Shown one piece after another: positions 36,501-45,295 of a stretch of 64,000 nt of DNA. Position 1 is the stretch's first letter. Each line of letters starts with the position of its first letter. Origin of the DNA: Ruminococcus sp. YRD2003 (GTDB lineage: Bacteria; Bacillota; Clostridia; Oscillospirales; Ruminococcaceae); NCBI GenBank assembly GCA_900109435.1, contig FNZT01000012.1:62001-126000 (forward strand), in the 5' to 3' direction. Made by a program: the position numbers and the translations under genes. Below the pieces are notes generated by a model, which saw only the letters and a list, made by a program, of their open reading frames with translations, made no database searches and was not told the DNA's origin.

Positions 36501-37182
36501 TTTCTTTAGCTTTCCATTCGGTATAGTTACCTATGAAGTGCGATTCGCTGCTCATATTCTGATCGACAGCAAGCATTGCATCGTGAACGTCAAGAACATA
36601 TTCTATCGCTCTTTTATCGCGGAAACGTCTAAGAAACCGAAGCATAGGCTTTCTTATCTGATAGGAACGCATTTCTATCAGGTCGTCGATTATAAGCTGA
36701 GGGTCAAATACAGAATATGTATCATATTTGAGCACGTAGAAAAGGTCATCCAAACTGCTTTCAGGAGGACAGCCGGCTTCGTAAAGGATGGGCTCGAGAT
36801 TGACGCGCCTTTCATTTTTTACATCGCTGTAATCAAAGCCATATTTATCAAAAGCTTTTTTGGCACATTTCCCGATGAGGTTTTCGGCAGGAAGGCTAAT
36901 TTTTATATTTAGCTCAGTCTCCATTATTCCCCAGAAATTGGTGTCGAATTTATATCTTACAAGGAAGATCATAAATGTTGTCAATGAGCATGGATATTGG
37001 CTGCAAATATAATTCATGTCAAATCTGTCATCATTAAGTACCTTTTGGATACTTGCTCTTAAATTATCATATTCCTCGGGTGTTATGTCGATATCACCCC
37101 AGAGTTCTTTGCCTGTAAGTTCGTCAATAATGTTAGTTTCAGTAAGGCTCAATGGCTGATTTCCCTTGATTGGACGTTTCAA
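33565..37182 (-). CDS. Large protein of unknown fold, DruH-like by context
   Basis: 1205 residues, first gene of the operon. The TTG at 37182 is used as start (AGGAAG 9 nt upstream, promoter just ahead). No catalytic motif or membrane segment is visible. The N-terminus is helical (CSQYPCSLTTFMIFLVRYKF, FWGIMETELNI), the middle is beta-rich, and the C-terminal third is helical again. Druantia type III consists of DruH (large, unknown) and DruE; this gene is in the right position, size and orientation. I do not recognise DruH from sequence directly, so the name is left blank. Confidence 0.6.
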   Translation of the reverse strand: MKRPIKGNQPLSLTETNIIDELTGKELWGDIDITPEEYDNLRASIQKVLNDDRFDMNYICSQYPCSLTTFMIFLVRYKFDTNFWGIMETELNIKISLPAENLIGKCAKKAFDKYGFDYSDVKNERRVNLEPILYEAGCPPESSLDDLFYVLKYDTYSVFDPQLIIDDLIEMRSYQIRKPMLRFLRRFRDKRAIEYVLDVHDAMLAVDQNMSSESHFIGNYTEWKAKEKTKEASVNRKNKEFQTKPYLFFENGKRGLCLVLPRTIMKTEWIDDVEWQIVTDNSETLSKRMTVFGDEGKRFVESMIIPVSPSKRYKVTLYEREDDVPPNSIIDWEINGIAEDRPVFFNSNGRMILTDNLPVPYSIIIHHSSVRITEKKDVSVDFQSYPTNRENYFVISAEPSDNTSYLCFSAGTTVRCFRTKPQIEMRFSGTTLFFPDNKNDSRLFTKLPTLTINIDADTYTKGYELRLGSKSIDIGDEFNNGVYSISLEEYGQDIFSRYGVYSIRLYQNDRFLKQVEFSYVPDIKTDYDPEIKWHDRKDRKKRKRFWFERLNDWEMEFQNCIVSSDRDRYIVECPPNIGTISCTLKNEFYNCSFELPVAPLAIDVLDQHGLSQLESNGKTPHIGLNALNEMTYWVRLETYGAFSDCQYKLKLRTANGIEQVEKFPLSVNKCGNFSLTAFYDTLKSCPLPAQIELCCGDEEDKYIPVMVVSDESEMLARPYYMKNGIIVLDVNDENKNLLIKRFGTQEFLLKLKYEKSKVSKNGKKRGYKCPKELEDGIYVVEGESRNIDFFADDDTGIELSNGKNVMYVSLRGKDTPIITFSDWLDQLIKDVINAGISGDINHSDSFRKCDHVSELDTLELGRCDYERLVALAYFAQAKCTDAKKQSIRKCMNAVCVNILNGSRRLKLIRVLSELDCPNEIFEICLREYGLLLFERGSDDSKELAEKLENQSAELSLLLLMGVDAPVSDTVRRERYRELIGKEALLNILSVPNEEDISIISSEQRKFLKEESPCRVRIALTKEISGNMQPLTEMVIATHNSVIFDISKKPDYGIYFDGIRYVDQYVEWYRSSHDEKCDMLAWKKSLMIAMVKEECENIIKAFGELEKDSELGDIVKRFKAALRERYKDDPLSVLNINKYPRYFYLQGLAAFLTVIPGEYKRYAKAARTGERFMANAFRVAPKISQRDLVMAATFVYLVRKEEKLCQ

Positions 37183-37217
37183 AACAAGTCACTTCCTGAC
37201 GTAGAATCATTTACATT

Positions 37218-37246
37218 ATTATATCATGTTATACAAAAAGTGTCAA
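37218..37246 (-). promoter_or_regulatory. Consensus promoter of the long Druantia-like operon
   Basis: Minus strand: TTGACA (37241-37246), 17-bp spacer, TATAAT (37218-37223). Transcription would start about 30 nt before the TTG codon. No further strong promoter is seen between the tightly packed genes down to 17822. Confidence 0.88.
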
Positions 37247-37393
37247 CTTTCGAGATAATATTTGCACATTGTATATCGACGGTTAAATATACCAATTGTA
37301 AATTGAGAGGCAAGGGAGTTGCTTTGGGTTTGGGGAGAATCAACAAGATTAGTCTTTGCTTATAGTGCGTATTGCTAAATAACTGGTCAATGC

Positions 37394-37422
37394 TTGAAAA
37401 TCTTTTGTTGTTGATGTATAAT
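37394..37422 (+). promoter_or_regulatory. Promoter of the divergent 1884-residue protein gene
   Basis: TTGAAA (37394-37399), 17-bp spacer, TATAAT (37417-37422). About 150 bp separate it from the divergent operon promoter; the space between has no clear operator. Confidence 0.8.
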
Positions 37423-37495
37423 GATTATATATTTTTGGGGATAGACCTCAACTGGATATGCGATTATTATTTATAAAATAAGGGGGGACCTAACT

Positions 37496-40400
37496 ATGAG
37501 TTTTGTTATTAATGGAACTACACTTGAAAAATATGAACCTGATGACAATGATGTCGAGGAACTGATAGTACCGGACGGTATAAAAGTGATCGGTGATTCG
37601 GCTTTCTCACAGTGTACCGTTAGCAGGATAGTTCTGCCAAACAGCGTCAAAATAATTGGCAATAGCGCATTCTGGCAGTCGTGGTCAAATCATATCAATA
37701 TACCGGATGGGGTCACAGAGATAGGCAAATTAGCATTCTGTGGCAACAATATGCTTGAAGAAACCAATATTCCCATTGGTGTGAAAAAAATCGGCGAGAA
37801 TACGTTCTGGTCCTGCTCTCGTGTGACTAAAATAAGGATACCTGATACGATTCAGGAAGTTGATAAAAGTGCATTTGAGGACTGCCGAAACGCCTTTGAG
37901 CTATATAACAAAAATGGCGAGCATATTACTATTCCCTTTATCAGAGATTGGGGGAAAAGCTTTGCAAGGAAGGTCGTGGAGCTTATATGTGCTTCACCGC
38001 AAAAACGTGAAGAATTATTTGACGACTTTGAACGTGAAGAACTAAAAATACCTGTTTCGTTATGGATGTCTTTGGTTGATGGAAGCGCAAAAGCGGCTGA
38101 TTATGTAAAGGAGCACGCGGCGCAGGCTTGCCGTTGTCTCATTCTTGACCTCGATAATTTCAGCTTCCTTACCGATACTATCCTTGATGAACTCGATGAA
38201 GACGATGCACAGGAGCTTTACCAGCTTGCCTGTTCAGAGGAGGCGGCTGAGTGTGCCGCTATTCTCAATGATAGATTCAGCTTTCCTGATGAGGAAGAAG
38301 CGGAGCAGGATGAGGACGAGGAAGATGAGGATGACTATGCTGAAGAAGATGAGAATGATGAAGTCGACAGCGATATCCCGTCCGAGCCCGATGACGAGGA
38401 GGACACCCCTTCGTACAGGTACATAAAGATAAGCGGCGACAGTATTGCCGACTTCATTGCGCAGAACGGAGCTCCTGCCTCGAATGAACACATATCGGTC
38501 GGTTGGGATGAGGAGAACACCGCTCTCGTTCTGCTGACCTATGATACGAAGCTGCTGAGGGCGGAGATAAGTGCCATAATTAGCAGGGTGTTCACTGTCA
38601 AATTCAGCGGATATGATGAGGTCGACATCGAGGACAAGACGAATCTGCTTTTTTCGGACGCAAAGGGCAAGGCTATAATTGAGCTCCCTGTTGATATAAA
38701 GCGTGAAATAATTACGCTTTATAACGGCGTTATGAAGTCGTATGCTGCCTATGGCAAGGATTACGAGAACGCAGTCGCAGATTATGACTGCGGCACGGTC
38801 AAGGCTATGTTCGACGCTCCGCCCATGTACTGGGATGATGACAGCATTAAGGAATTTTTTGATTTACTTCCCGAGTTCACCGCGCTGACCTCCTGCTCAG
38901 CAAAGGAGGTCTCTGAGCTGACTTTGCCTTATACCTGCTGCTCTGTCGGCGACCTCAGCGAGATGACGTGCCTTGAAAAGCTCACGCTGAAACGCCGTCA
39001 GATAAACATAGGTGACGATGTCCTGTCGGAGGGGCTGACGGTTGTCTCCCCAAGCGGCGGACCAGCTGAGGAGCTCGCAGAGGAGAACGGCTGCACCTTT
39101 ATCGCGTGTGAGCCTGAACCGCCTGTAGGGAGAGTATCTCCCTCTTCCGAATGGAGCATCATAGCTCCCGATGAGAGCGTTTGGGAGGAAAGAGCGGGCG
39201 GAGATACATATATACTTTCGTGTGTTGCTTACGGCGACGCCGACCACCCGTCCAACACCCTTTTCAAGTTTTTCAGCGGTAACAAGGAGACGGAGTTTCC
39301 TCCCGACTGTGTCAGCTTCTACGAGGACGGCAGTGACAGCATCAAGCTTGCATACCTGCATATGCAGATGAACGTTTTCGGGCTGTTTACAGTGCATAAT
39401 ATCCTCCCCATTGTAAGAGTGTTCATCAACGGCAACTGTACCCTTATGCAGTGCTCGGGCTCAAACAAGGCGGAGAGCTCGGTGCAGCTCACGAAGACGA
39501 TCTATGACACGCTGTCGACGATGCAGACAAAGGGTGGAACAGCCGTTGCTTTTAAGCCTTTCCCCGAGGAGAAGGTACAGGAGATTATTGACGGATTTTT
39601 TGACGACAGCAGTGACGATGACGAGGACGAAAACACGGACCCCGGCGGAATCCGCTGCGACGAGGATACAGTCGTCAATGTCAGCGACGACTGGGAGATA
39701 ACGGTTCCCGCGGGGTATCGTTACAGTACAGACCACGAAGAGATAGGTCACCGCAGGCTTGTCTTCGGACTTGATGACGGCACACTCGATTTGAGAGCGC
39801 CATTTGATTCAACGGTCAACTTTACAGTGACTTGTCCTGTTAACGCCGAGGATAATAATGGCGGTGAGCCCTATGATCCTCAGGAACAAGCGAAACAGTT
39901 CGCGTTTATGGGAAACACGATATTTTCAAACAGCCAGATAGCGGTTCTTATGGATTCTCCTGTTCCGAATGAGTCGGACAGCGGCGAAGACTACTATATC
40001 ACACGCGGAAATGTATTTACAAAAAATGCGACGTATGCTTTCCAGTTCTTTGACCAGAAGTCGGGCTCGGAGGATGAATCAGCCGAGCTGCTGAGAGGCA
40101 TTCTTGAAACAGTCACCGCGCTGAACAAAAAGCTCGCTCCGATGAAAAAGCTCGAGGGAGGCAAGCCTGCTCCCTCAAAGCTGACCGTTGCAAAGGACTG
40201 GAGCCTTACTGTACCCGACGGGTATCTCTGCAAGACTGAAAAGGACAACAATGAGGCGGAGCTGCTTGCGACGATACAGGACGAAGCTGCCACGGAAACA
40301 TGGAAAATCGAACGCACGCCGACTAAGGTCAGCGGAGTTGATGATCTGCTGTTCTACGGCGTCAGGATGAAGATAGAGCATATGGTCATGGGACCGAGGC

Positions 40401-43150
40401 TCAGTGGTGACAATGAGAAGGAGTTCGTGCTCCGCCATGAGAGCGATCTTAACGTGTTCTGTCAGCTCAAAAGCACATCCGAAAACGAAAACGGCGCAAT
40501 CGAAACGTCGGTATTCAAGGTGCAGATCATTACGCTCAATGCGATGTATGAGATAGGTGTACGCCTTGATTTTGTCGGTACTCTTAGTGAGCACTTTGAG
40601 AGGCTCCTCCGCATAGCAGGAACTATCAGCAGCGCAGACGAAAAGGAGGCGCCGAGCTATCTTTCGGGATTTGCAGCGATGAATTCCGATATACCGTTTA
40701 CTGTTCCGAAAAATAGCGATACCCTTGCGATTTACGAGCAGGCAAAGGAGAACAGCGTCGCATTTACAGGAATTATGCGTATGGGCGGCGTTTTGAACGA
40801 TTCGCTTGAATATGCGCTTGAAGCGATATCGGGCGACGATGCGGGAAGCTTCCCGCTCTCCGAAAAGGCATGGGAGGCGGCTAAGCTTTTCCGTATGCAC
40901 GAGGAATTCTACGACCCGCGCTCCGACCGCGAGCAGGAGCTTCTGCACAACTATATCCGCGAGATAAACTATCTGCACCTGTTCCGCTCATTTGCGTGGA
41001 TACTTTCGGAATATGCCGAGGTACACGGCTGCACTCTGTCGGATATCCCCGCTGATGAGGTGGTATGTGCAGCGCAGCTTGCTGGCTCGCGAAAGATAAA
41101 CTATGACGAGACGCGCTTCCCTGCGATATGCGGACTTCGCGACGGCACGTGTGCATATCTGCCTGACAGCAACAAACAAGACTATATTGCCAAGCTGCCC
41201 GAAGGGGAGGGCGAAATGGGAGAATGGAAGCGCGGCAGCCTGATAACGCTCAGAAATGAGCTTACGGAGCTCTATCCGTGCATTCAGCACCTGATAAGCT
41301 ATCTTGAAAAGAGGCGCAATAGCCGCAAGCCTTTGCGCGGCGACCAGTCCGATGCGGTGTATGTATGGATAGCACTCACATTGGCGGCAAGCCGTCCGTT
41401 TGTGCTGACCTCTGCTCCCATGAATTACGATTACGATGAATCAGAGCGTCCGACATATGAGTATTTCAAAGCTGCAAACGGAATGCCTGCGCTTGACGGA
41501 AACTACAGCAGCTACTACAGCGATGACGACGCCGATGATGACTACAGCGGATATGAGGAGCAGCGCGAGCAGGAGAGGCTCGAACGCATAGCAAAGAACC
41601 GCGAACGGGTCGAGGAGAACTGCGAGGTGGTGAGCTATATCCCGAGCATCAAGGGAAAAACGTTTGTAGCCACGGGTCTTGAAAGTGATGATGAAGCGCG
41701 GGTAAAGAGCCTCATTGAAGCTGAAGGGGGCTTCCTGCGTCAGTCGATATCGGGAAAGACGGACTATTTGATTGTTGAGCCCGCGGGAATGGGCGAGAGG
41801 AAGTTCAGCGACGTTCTCGCTCAGGCAGACAAAGGGCATACTGTCAATGTCATATTCTACGAGGACTTCATGCGAAGTTTTGATGAAGATGATGACGACA
41901 CTGCGGAGGAAAACACCGAGCTGAGCAATGCCATAGGCAAGATGAAGGAAACCATTGCGCAGAGCACGGATGAGATGAACAAATTCCTCGATATACAGAA
42001 ACAGCAGCTTGAGGAGAAGGAACGCAGAAAGCAGGAGAACCTTGAGCTGCAAAAGAACCTTTCCTCCGAGGTCAGTGAGACCGATATTACAGCCGCTAAG
42101 CTCTATGCGACCCTCCTTTATGAGGAGGCTGACGACGCTGTTCTCAGCAATGGCGCTTTTTGCAGCGCCTATGAGGAGGACTTCCCCGAGCTCGAAGCGG
42201 ATGACCTTGCGGCGCTCAGGGATAAGGTGAGGGCTGACCGCAATGACCCTGCCAAGGCGGAGGCAATGGAAAGGGTTTTCCGCTCGCTGCCATATGACGT
42301 CCGTCTCATGTATAGTGTGAAAAATGCGATGAATATGTACAGCTACAAGACCGACGAATCCGTTTCGGATTTTGCAGAGCGCACTGCAAGCCGCTGGTTC
42401 ACGTCCGAGGAGCTCCCCAAGCTGAGGAGTGATATTGCCGAGCATACCGTGGAGCTGCGTAAACAAATGGATATGCAGCTCTCCATGGCAAACAGCGGGT
42501 GGAAAAAGTTCTACAGTGCAAAGCCGTTCCTCACGATTTCGCTGTTTGACGAGGATATGCCCGATTTTGACCCCGATAACAGGTTCATGGTCGATTGCAC
42601 CACATATAAGGCAGCAGTGCAGCTCGCTACATCGGGCTTGATGAGAATGTCACTGTCGCTCAGCAATTATTTCCCGCTCTACTGGGGAATAGACTGCGAG
42701 AGCATATGGGAAGCCGCATACCTTAATGCGCCGTATGACCGCCGTTCCGAGAGCGGTGACGACGCGAAGAAGCTTGCAGAGCAAGCGTTCAGGAAGGTCG
42801 TTGGGGACAGACCGGTGTCCAAGCCTGTCACTCCAGTGTTTGAGAAAACTGTTCCAAAAGCCGAGCCTGAAAAAGCAGTCACATCTGCACCCGTGGCGGA
42901 AGATTTTGCTCCAAAGAAAAAAGAGGGCTGCTACATCGCAACCGCTGTTTATGGCTCATATGATGCGCCAGAAGTAATGGTTCTCAGGCGATTTAGGGAC
43001 GAGGTACTTAAGAAATCAATTCTCGGCAGAGCGTTCATCAAGGTCTATTATACACTCAGTCCGCCTGCGGCAAGGTGGCTGCGCAATACCAAGCATATCA
43101 ATGCCGCAGTCAGAAGAATACTTGATAAATGGGTTGAGAAGCTAAAATAA
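37496..43150 (+). CDS. Giant LRR / BRCT / CFI-box protein
   Basis: 1884 residues. Order: BspA-type LRRs (~1-130; LIVPDGIKVIGDSAFSQC and similar); an alpha region; a very acidic linker (~262-300); three related beta domains marked by SSEWSIIAPDESVW (~555), SDDWEITVPAGY (~730) and AKDWSLTVPDGY (~900); a helical region; a BRCT domain (~1385-1465; GKTFVATGLESDDEAR, EGGFLRQSISGKTDYLIV); a Gln/Glu/Lys coiled coil; and a C-terminal CFI-box-like tail (CYIATAVYGSYDAPEVMVL, FRD, GRAFIKVYY, SPPAARWL). No signal peptide is visible. Strong GGGGGG ribosome site. Divergent from the operon, whose BRCT/LRR protein (18.7 kb) shares its domain set, so they probably belong to one system. Function unknown. Confidence 0.82.
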   Translation: MSFVINGTTLEKYEPDDNDVEELIVPDGIKVIGDSAFSQCTVSRIVLPNSVKIIGNSAFWQSWSNHINIPDGVTEIGKLAFCGNNMLEETNIPIGVKKIGENTFWSCSRVTKIRIPDTIQEVDKSAFEDCRNAFELYNKNGEHITIPFIRDWGKSFARKVVELICASPQKREELFDDFEREELKIPVSLWMSLVDGSAKAADYVKEHAAQACRCLILDLDNFSFLTDTILDELDEDDAQELYQLACSEEAAECAAILNDRFSFPDEEEAEQDEDEEDEDDYAEEDENDEVDSDIPSEPDDEEDTPSYRYIKISGDSIADFIAQNGAPASNEHISVGWDEENTALVLLTYDTKLLRAEISAIISRVFTVKFSGYDEVDIEDKTNLLFSDAKGKAIIELPVDIKREIITLYNGVMKSYAAYGKDYENAVADYDCGTVKAMFDAPPMYWDDDSIKEFFDLLPEFTALTSCSAKEVSELTLPYTCCSVGDLSEMTCLEKLTLKRRQINIGDDVLSEGLTVVSPSGGPAEELAEENGCTFIACEPEPPVGRVSPSSEWSIIAPDESVWEERAGGDTYILSCVAYGDADHPSNTLFKFFSGNKETEFPPDCVSFYEDGSDSIKLAYLHMQMNVFGLFTVHNILPIVRVFINGNCTLMQCSGSNKAESSVQLTKTIYDTLSTMQTKGGTAVAFKPFPEEKVQEIIDGFFDDSSDDDEDENTDPGGIRCDEDTVVNVSDDWEITVPAGYRYSTDHEEIGHRRLVFGLDDGTLDLRAPFDSTVNFTVTCPVNAEDNNGGEPYDPQEQAKQFAFMGNTIFSNSQIAVLMDSPVPNESDSGEDYYITRGNVFTKNATYAFQFFDQKSGSEDESAELLRGILETVTALNKKLAPMKKLEGGKPAPSKLTVAKDWSLTVPDGYLCKTEKDNNEAELLATIQDEAATETWKIERTPTKVSGVDDLLFYGVRMKIEHMVMGPRLSGDNEKEFVLRHESDLNVFCQLKSTSENENGAIETSVFKVQIITLNAMYEIGVRLDFVGTLSEHFERLLRIAGTISSADEKEAPSYLSGFAAMNSDIPFTVPKNSDTLAIYEQAKENSVAFTGIMRMGGVLNDSLEYALEAISGDDAGSFPLSEKAWEAAKLFRMHEEFYDPRSDREQELLHNYIREINYLHLFRSFAWILSEYAEVHGCTLSDIPADEVVCAAQLAGSRKINYDETRFPAICGLRDGTCAYLPDSNKQDYIAKLPEGEGEMGEWKRGSLITLRNELTELYPCIQHLISYLEKRRNSRKPLRGDQSDAVYVWIALTLAASRPFVLTSAPMNYDYDESERPTYEYFKAANGMPALDGNYSSYYSDDDADDDYSGYEEQREQERLERIAKNRERVEENCEVVSYIPSIKGKTFVATGLESDDEARVKSLIEAEGGFLRQSISGKTDYLIVEPAGMGERKFSDVLAQADKGHTVNVIFYEDFMRSFDEDDDDTAEENTELSNAIGKMKETIAQSTDEMNKFLDIQKQQLEEKERRKQENLELQKNLSSEVSETDITAAKLYATLLYEEADDAVLSNGAFCSAYEEDFPELEADDLAALRDKVRADRNDPAKAEAMERVFRSLPYDVRLMYSVKNAMNMYSYKTDESVSDFAERTASRWFTSEELPKLRSDIAEHTVELRKQMDMQLSMANSGWKKFYSAKPFLTISLFDEDMPDFDPDNRFMVDCTTYKAAVQLATSGLMRMSLSLSNYFPLYWGIDCESIWEAAYLNAPYDRRSESGDDAKKLAEQAFRKVVGDRPVSKPVTPVFEKTVPKAEPEKAVTSAPVAEDFAPKKKEGCYIATAVYGSYDAPEVMVLRRFRDEVLKKSILGRAFIKVYYTLSPPAARWLRNTKHINAAVRRILDKWVEKLK

Positions 43151-43285
43151 TGGAGGCGAATGCTTATACATGATAACAGATGCTGATACAAGCCATATTC
43201 ATTGATGTTATCATGAACCAGCTATATTACATCGGTAAATATGACAGATTTTCTTGTGTCAAAGAAGTAGTAAAATAAGCGGTTT

Positions 43286-43315
43286 ACAGGACAGCCGAAG
43301 CTGTCCTGTTCCTTT
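43286..43315 (+). terminator. Terminator of the 1884-residue protein gene
   Basis: Perfect 10-bp stem ACAGGACAGC (43286-43295) with GCTGTCCTGT (43300-43309), tetraloop CGAA, then TCCTTTTG. Confidence 0.78.
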
Positions 43316-43324
43316 TGCAAGGTC

Positions 43325-43401
43325 TTGACAAAAAATAAAGAGCGTGTTAGAATACATTTATCAAGTAATATAATCGCAAATGCATATGATTACAGGAGAA
43401 G
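43325..43401 (+). promoter_or_regulatory. Mobile-element promoter module, copy 1
   Basis: TTGACA (43325-43330), 17-bp spacer, TAGAAT (43348-43353), then AGTAATA ... GATTAC inverted repeat and AGGAG. The same layout occurs at 62037 and 62941. Confidence 0.75.
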
Positions 43402-43404
43402 CAT

Positions 43405-44083
43405 ATGGAACAGCTATTAGTAAGCCATTGGCATAAGAATACAAGATATGAGATACAGAGCATTGACGGTACAGAGTACATCGTTCCCTGCGAATATGGC
43501 TCGGTGTATGATCCTATCAAGAGCGAAAATGAAATGATGACCGACGCACTGAACCTCGGCAAGTATCTAACTGAGAATGAACTTGGCCAGAACGAAATGC
43601 TACTGGATTTCGTACACGAATACGGTCTGCTCGGCATCATGCCTGATATTGCAGGCTCTGACATTGGTCGCAACGAGCGCGTTATAGTCCGCGATAACAT
43701 CTTCACAGAGAGCGGAATTGTTGAGGTCAACGAGTTCGCAAAGCAGTTTTTTCCTCTCGATAACATCGATATACTTGACAAAGTCAACAAAAAAGGCAAG
43801 CTCAGACTTAACTACCGCAGTCCGATATACGCAACGATGTTTCTGCGGAAGTATAGGTACTGCGAACCGCTTGACTGGGTAAAGAAATACTTCAAATATC
43901 TGTATAGCTTCATGCTCAAAGAATCGAAGCTCCTGGAGTTCTTACCTCCACGTCTGACATACAAGATAGATGACCGAAACGGTCTGAACCTGCTGTGCGA
44001 GTACGATTCGCTGAAAGCAATGATAGACTTCGCATTCGCCAAAGCAGTGACAAGTGACAAGAAGCCTATCCGCTCCTGCAAAG
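43405..44083 (+). pseudogene. Truncated copy of the element's left-end zinc-finger protein
   Basis: Starts MEQLLVSHWHKNTRYEIQS and follows the intact 62118-62900 protein almost residue for residue up to KKPIRSCK. There the zinc-finger C-terminus (CKHCGKLFY...) is replaced: the DNA switches into the integrase sequence, and the ORF runs on only nine more residues to a stop at 44109. So the last ~40 residues, including both CxxC-type zinc ligand pairs, are lost. Promoter and ribosome site (CAGGAG) are intact, so a truncated protein could be made. Confidence 0.8.
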
Positions 44084-45022
44084 AATACTCTCAGAAGCAC
44101 TACATATGAGCGTATGCTCCAGCTCACGCACCGTGTATACCCTGCTATCGGTCATCTGCGTATCGACAAGATCACAGCAAGGCAGTTGCAGAGCTTTGTG
44201 AACTCTCTCGCCAAGGAGGGGGCAAACGAAAAGACAGGCAAGCCCCTTGCACCGAAAACGATCCGTCACAACCTGAGCTTTATCTCAGACGTATTCAGTT
44301 ATGCGGTCCGTATGGACTTGGTATCAGACAATCCTTGCAGGAAGGTAACTATCCCGAAAGGCGAGGTCAAGGAGAAACAGATTTATTCACAGGAAGAGAT
44401 GGCGCATCTGCTTACTGCTATTCAAGGAGAGCCTCTGAAGTATAAGGCATTCTTCTTTCTGATAGCTTACAGCGGTTTCCGCAGGAGCGAGATGCTCGGC
44501 CTTGAATGGAAGGATATTGATTTTGAGAACAATATCATTACTATTAAGCGCACCTCAAATTATACCGCAGAGCGTGGTATATATACCGACACCACAAAGA
44601 CAAAACGCTCTCAGCGAGTTTTGAAAATATCTCCGTATATAATGGAGATACTGAAAGACTATAAGCTGGAGCAGGACGAAGAAGCACTCCGCCTCGGAGA
44701 CAAGTGGGTAGAAACTGACCGTTTATTTGTTAAATGGAATGGCGAACCCATGAACAATCAGACACCCTACGGCTGGCTGAAAGAGTTCTGCGAGAAGAAT
44801 GATATGCCTTTCTACGGTATACATAGTTTCAGACACTTTGCGGCAAGTTCGCTTATTTCAGCAGGTCTTGATGTAACAACAGTATCAGGCGCATTAGGTC
44901 ACTGTAATTCAGGAACTACTTTGAACGTATACTCGCATATGTTTCAGAACGCACAGGCGAAGGTATCGGAAGCAATGGACAAAGCCTTTGCCTTTCTGCC
45001 GCAGAAGGAGGATACGGAATAA
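44084..45022 (+). pseudogene. Tyrosine integrase, N-terminally truncated by a deletion junction
   Basis: Recognisable integrase sequence begins KNTLRSTTYERMLQLTHRVY directly at the junction with the zinc-finger gene. An ORF opens at a GTG (44054) in the other gene's sequence, or translation could start at ATG 44114. Catalytic motifs are intact: YSGFRRSEMLGLEWKDIDF, HSFRHFAASSLI, GHCNSGTTLNVYSHMF (nucleophilic Tyr). The arm-binding domain is missing. Similar in sequence and extent to the 14.9-kb integrase. Followed by a terminator and the second 26-bp att-like core. Confidence 0.85.
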
Positions 45023-45050
45023 GAATAATACTATGAAGGTATAGTATAAG

Positions 45051-45101
45051 AATAAGCTCGCTGACATCTGATGAAATAACAGACAGCGAGCTTATTTTTT
45101 T
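45051..45101 (+). terminator. Terminator of the 44.1-kb integrase
   Basis: Stem AATAAGCTCGCTG (45051-45063) with CAGCGAGCTTATT (45084-45096), ending in a run of T. The rest of the 45102-45598 gap holds two TAGCGTACAAA repeats (near 45184 and 45195), a hairpin CCCACA...TGTGGG at about 45231-45262, the att-like core and AT-rich sequence with repeated TTTAGTA elements; no gene is seen. Confidence 0.85.
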
Positions 45102-45269
45102 AGTAAAAGCTAAATGAATAATATTCACTATTATGCATTAGAGATAATGTAAAAAAGCGAGGCTTGTACGCTAAAAAATATGCGTAGCGTACAAATAGCG
45201 TACAAACTCATTTTTTAGGAAAAAAGAAAACCCACAAACGGCTATTTTAAGCCATCTGTGGGATCGCTA

Positions 45270-45295
45270 AATGGTGACCCGTACGGGAATTGAAT
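45270..45295. repeat. Att-like core, copy 2
   Basis: Identical 26 bp to 15964-15989 (contains GTGACCCGTACGGGAATTG), same orientation, again about 250 bp past an integrase stop and just after a GGCT...AGCC hairpin. Downstream, both copies are followed by diverged but similar sequence with TTTAGTA and GAAAA-GGCTGAAAA elements. Confidence 0.7.
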
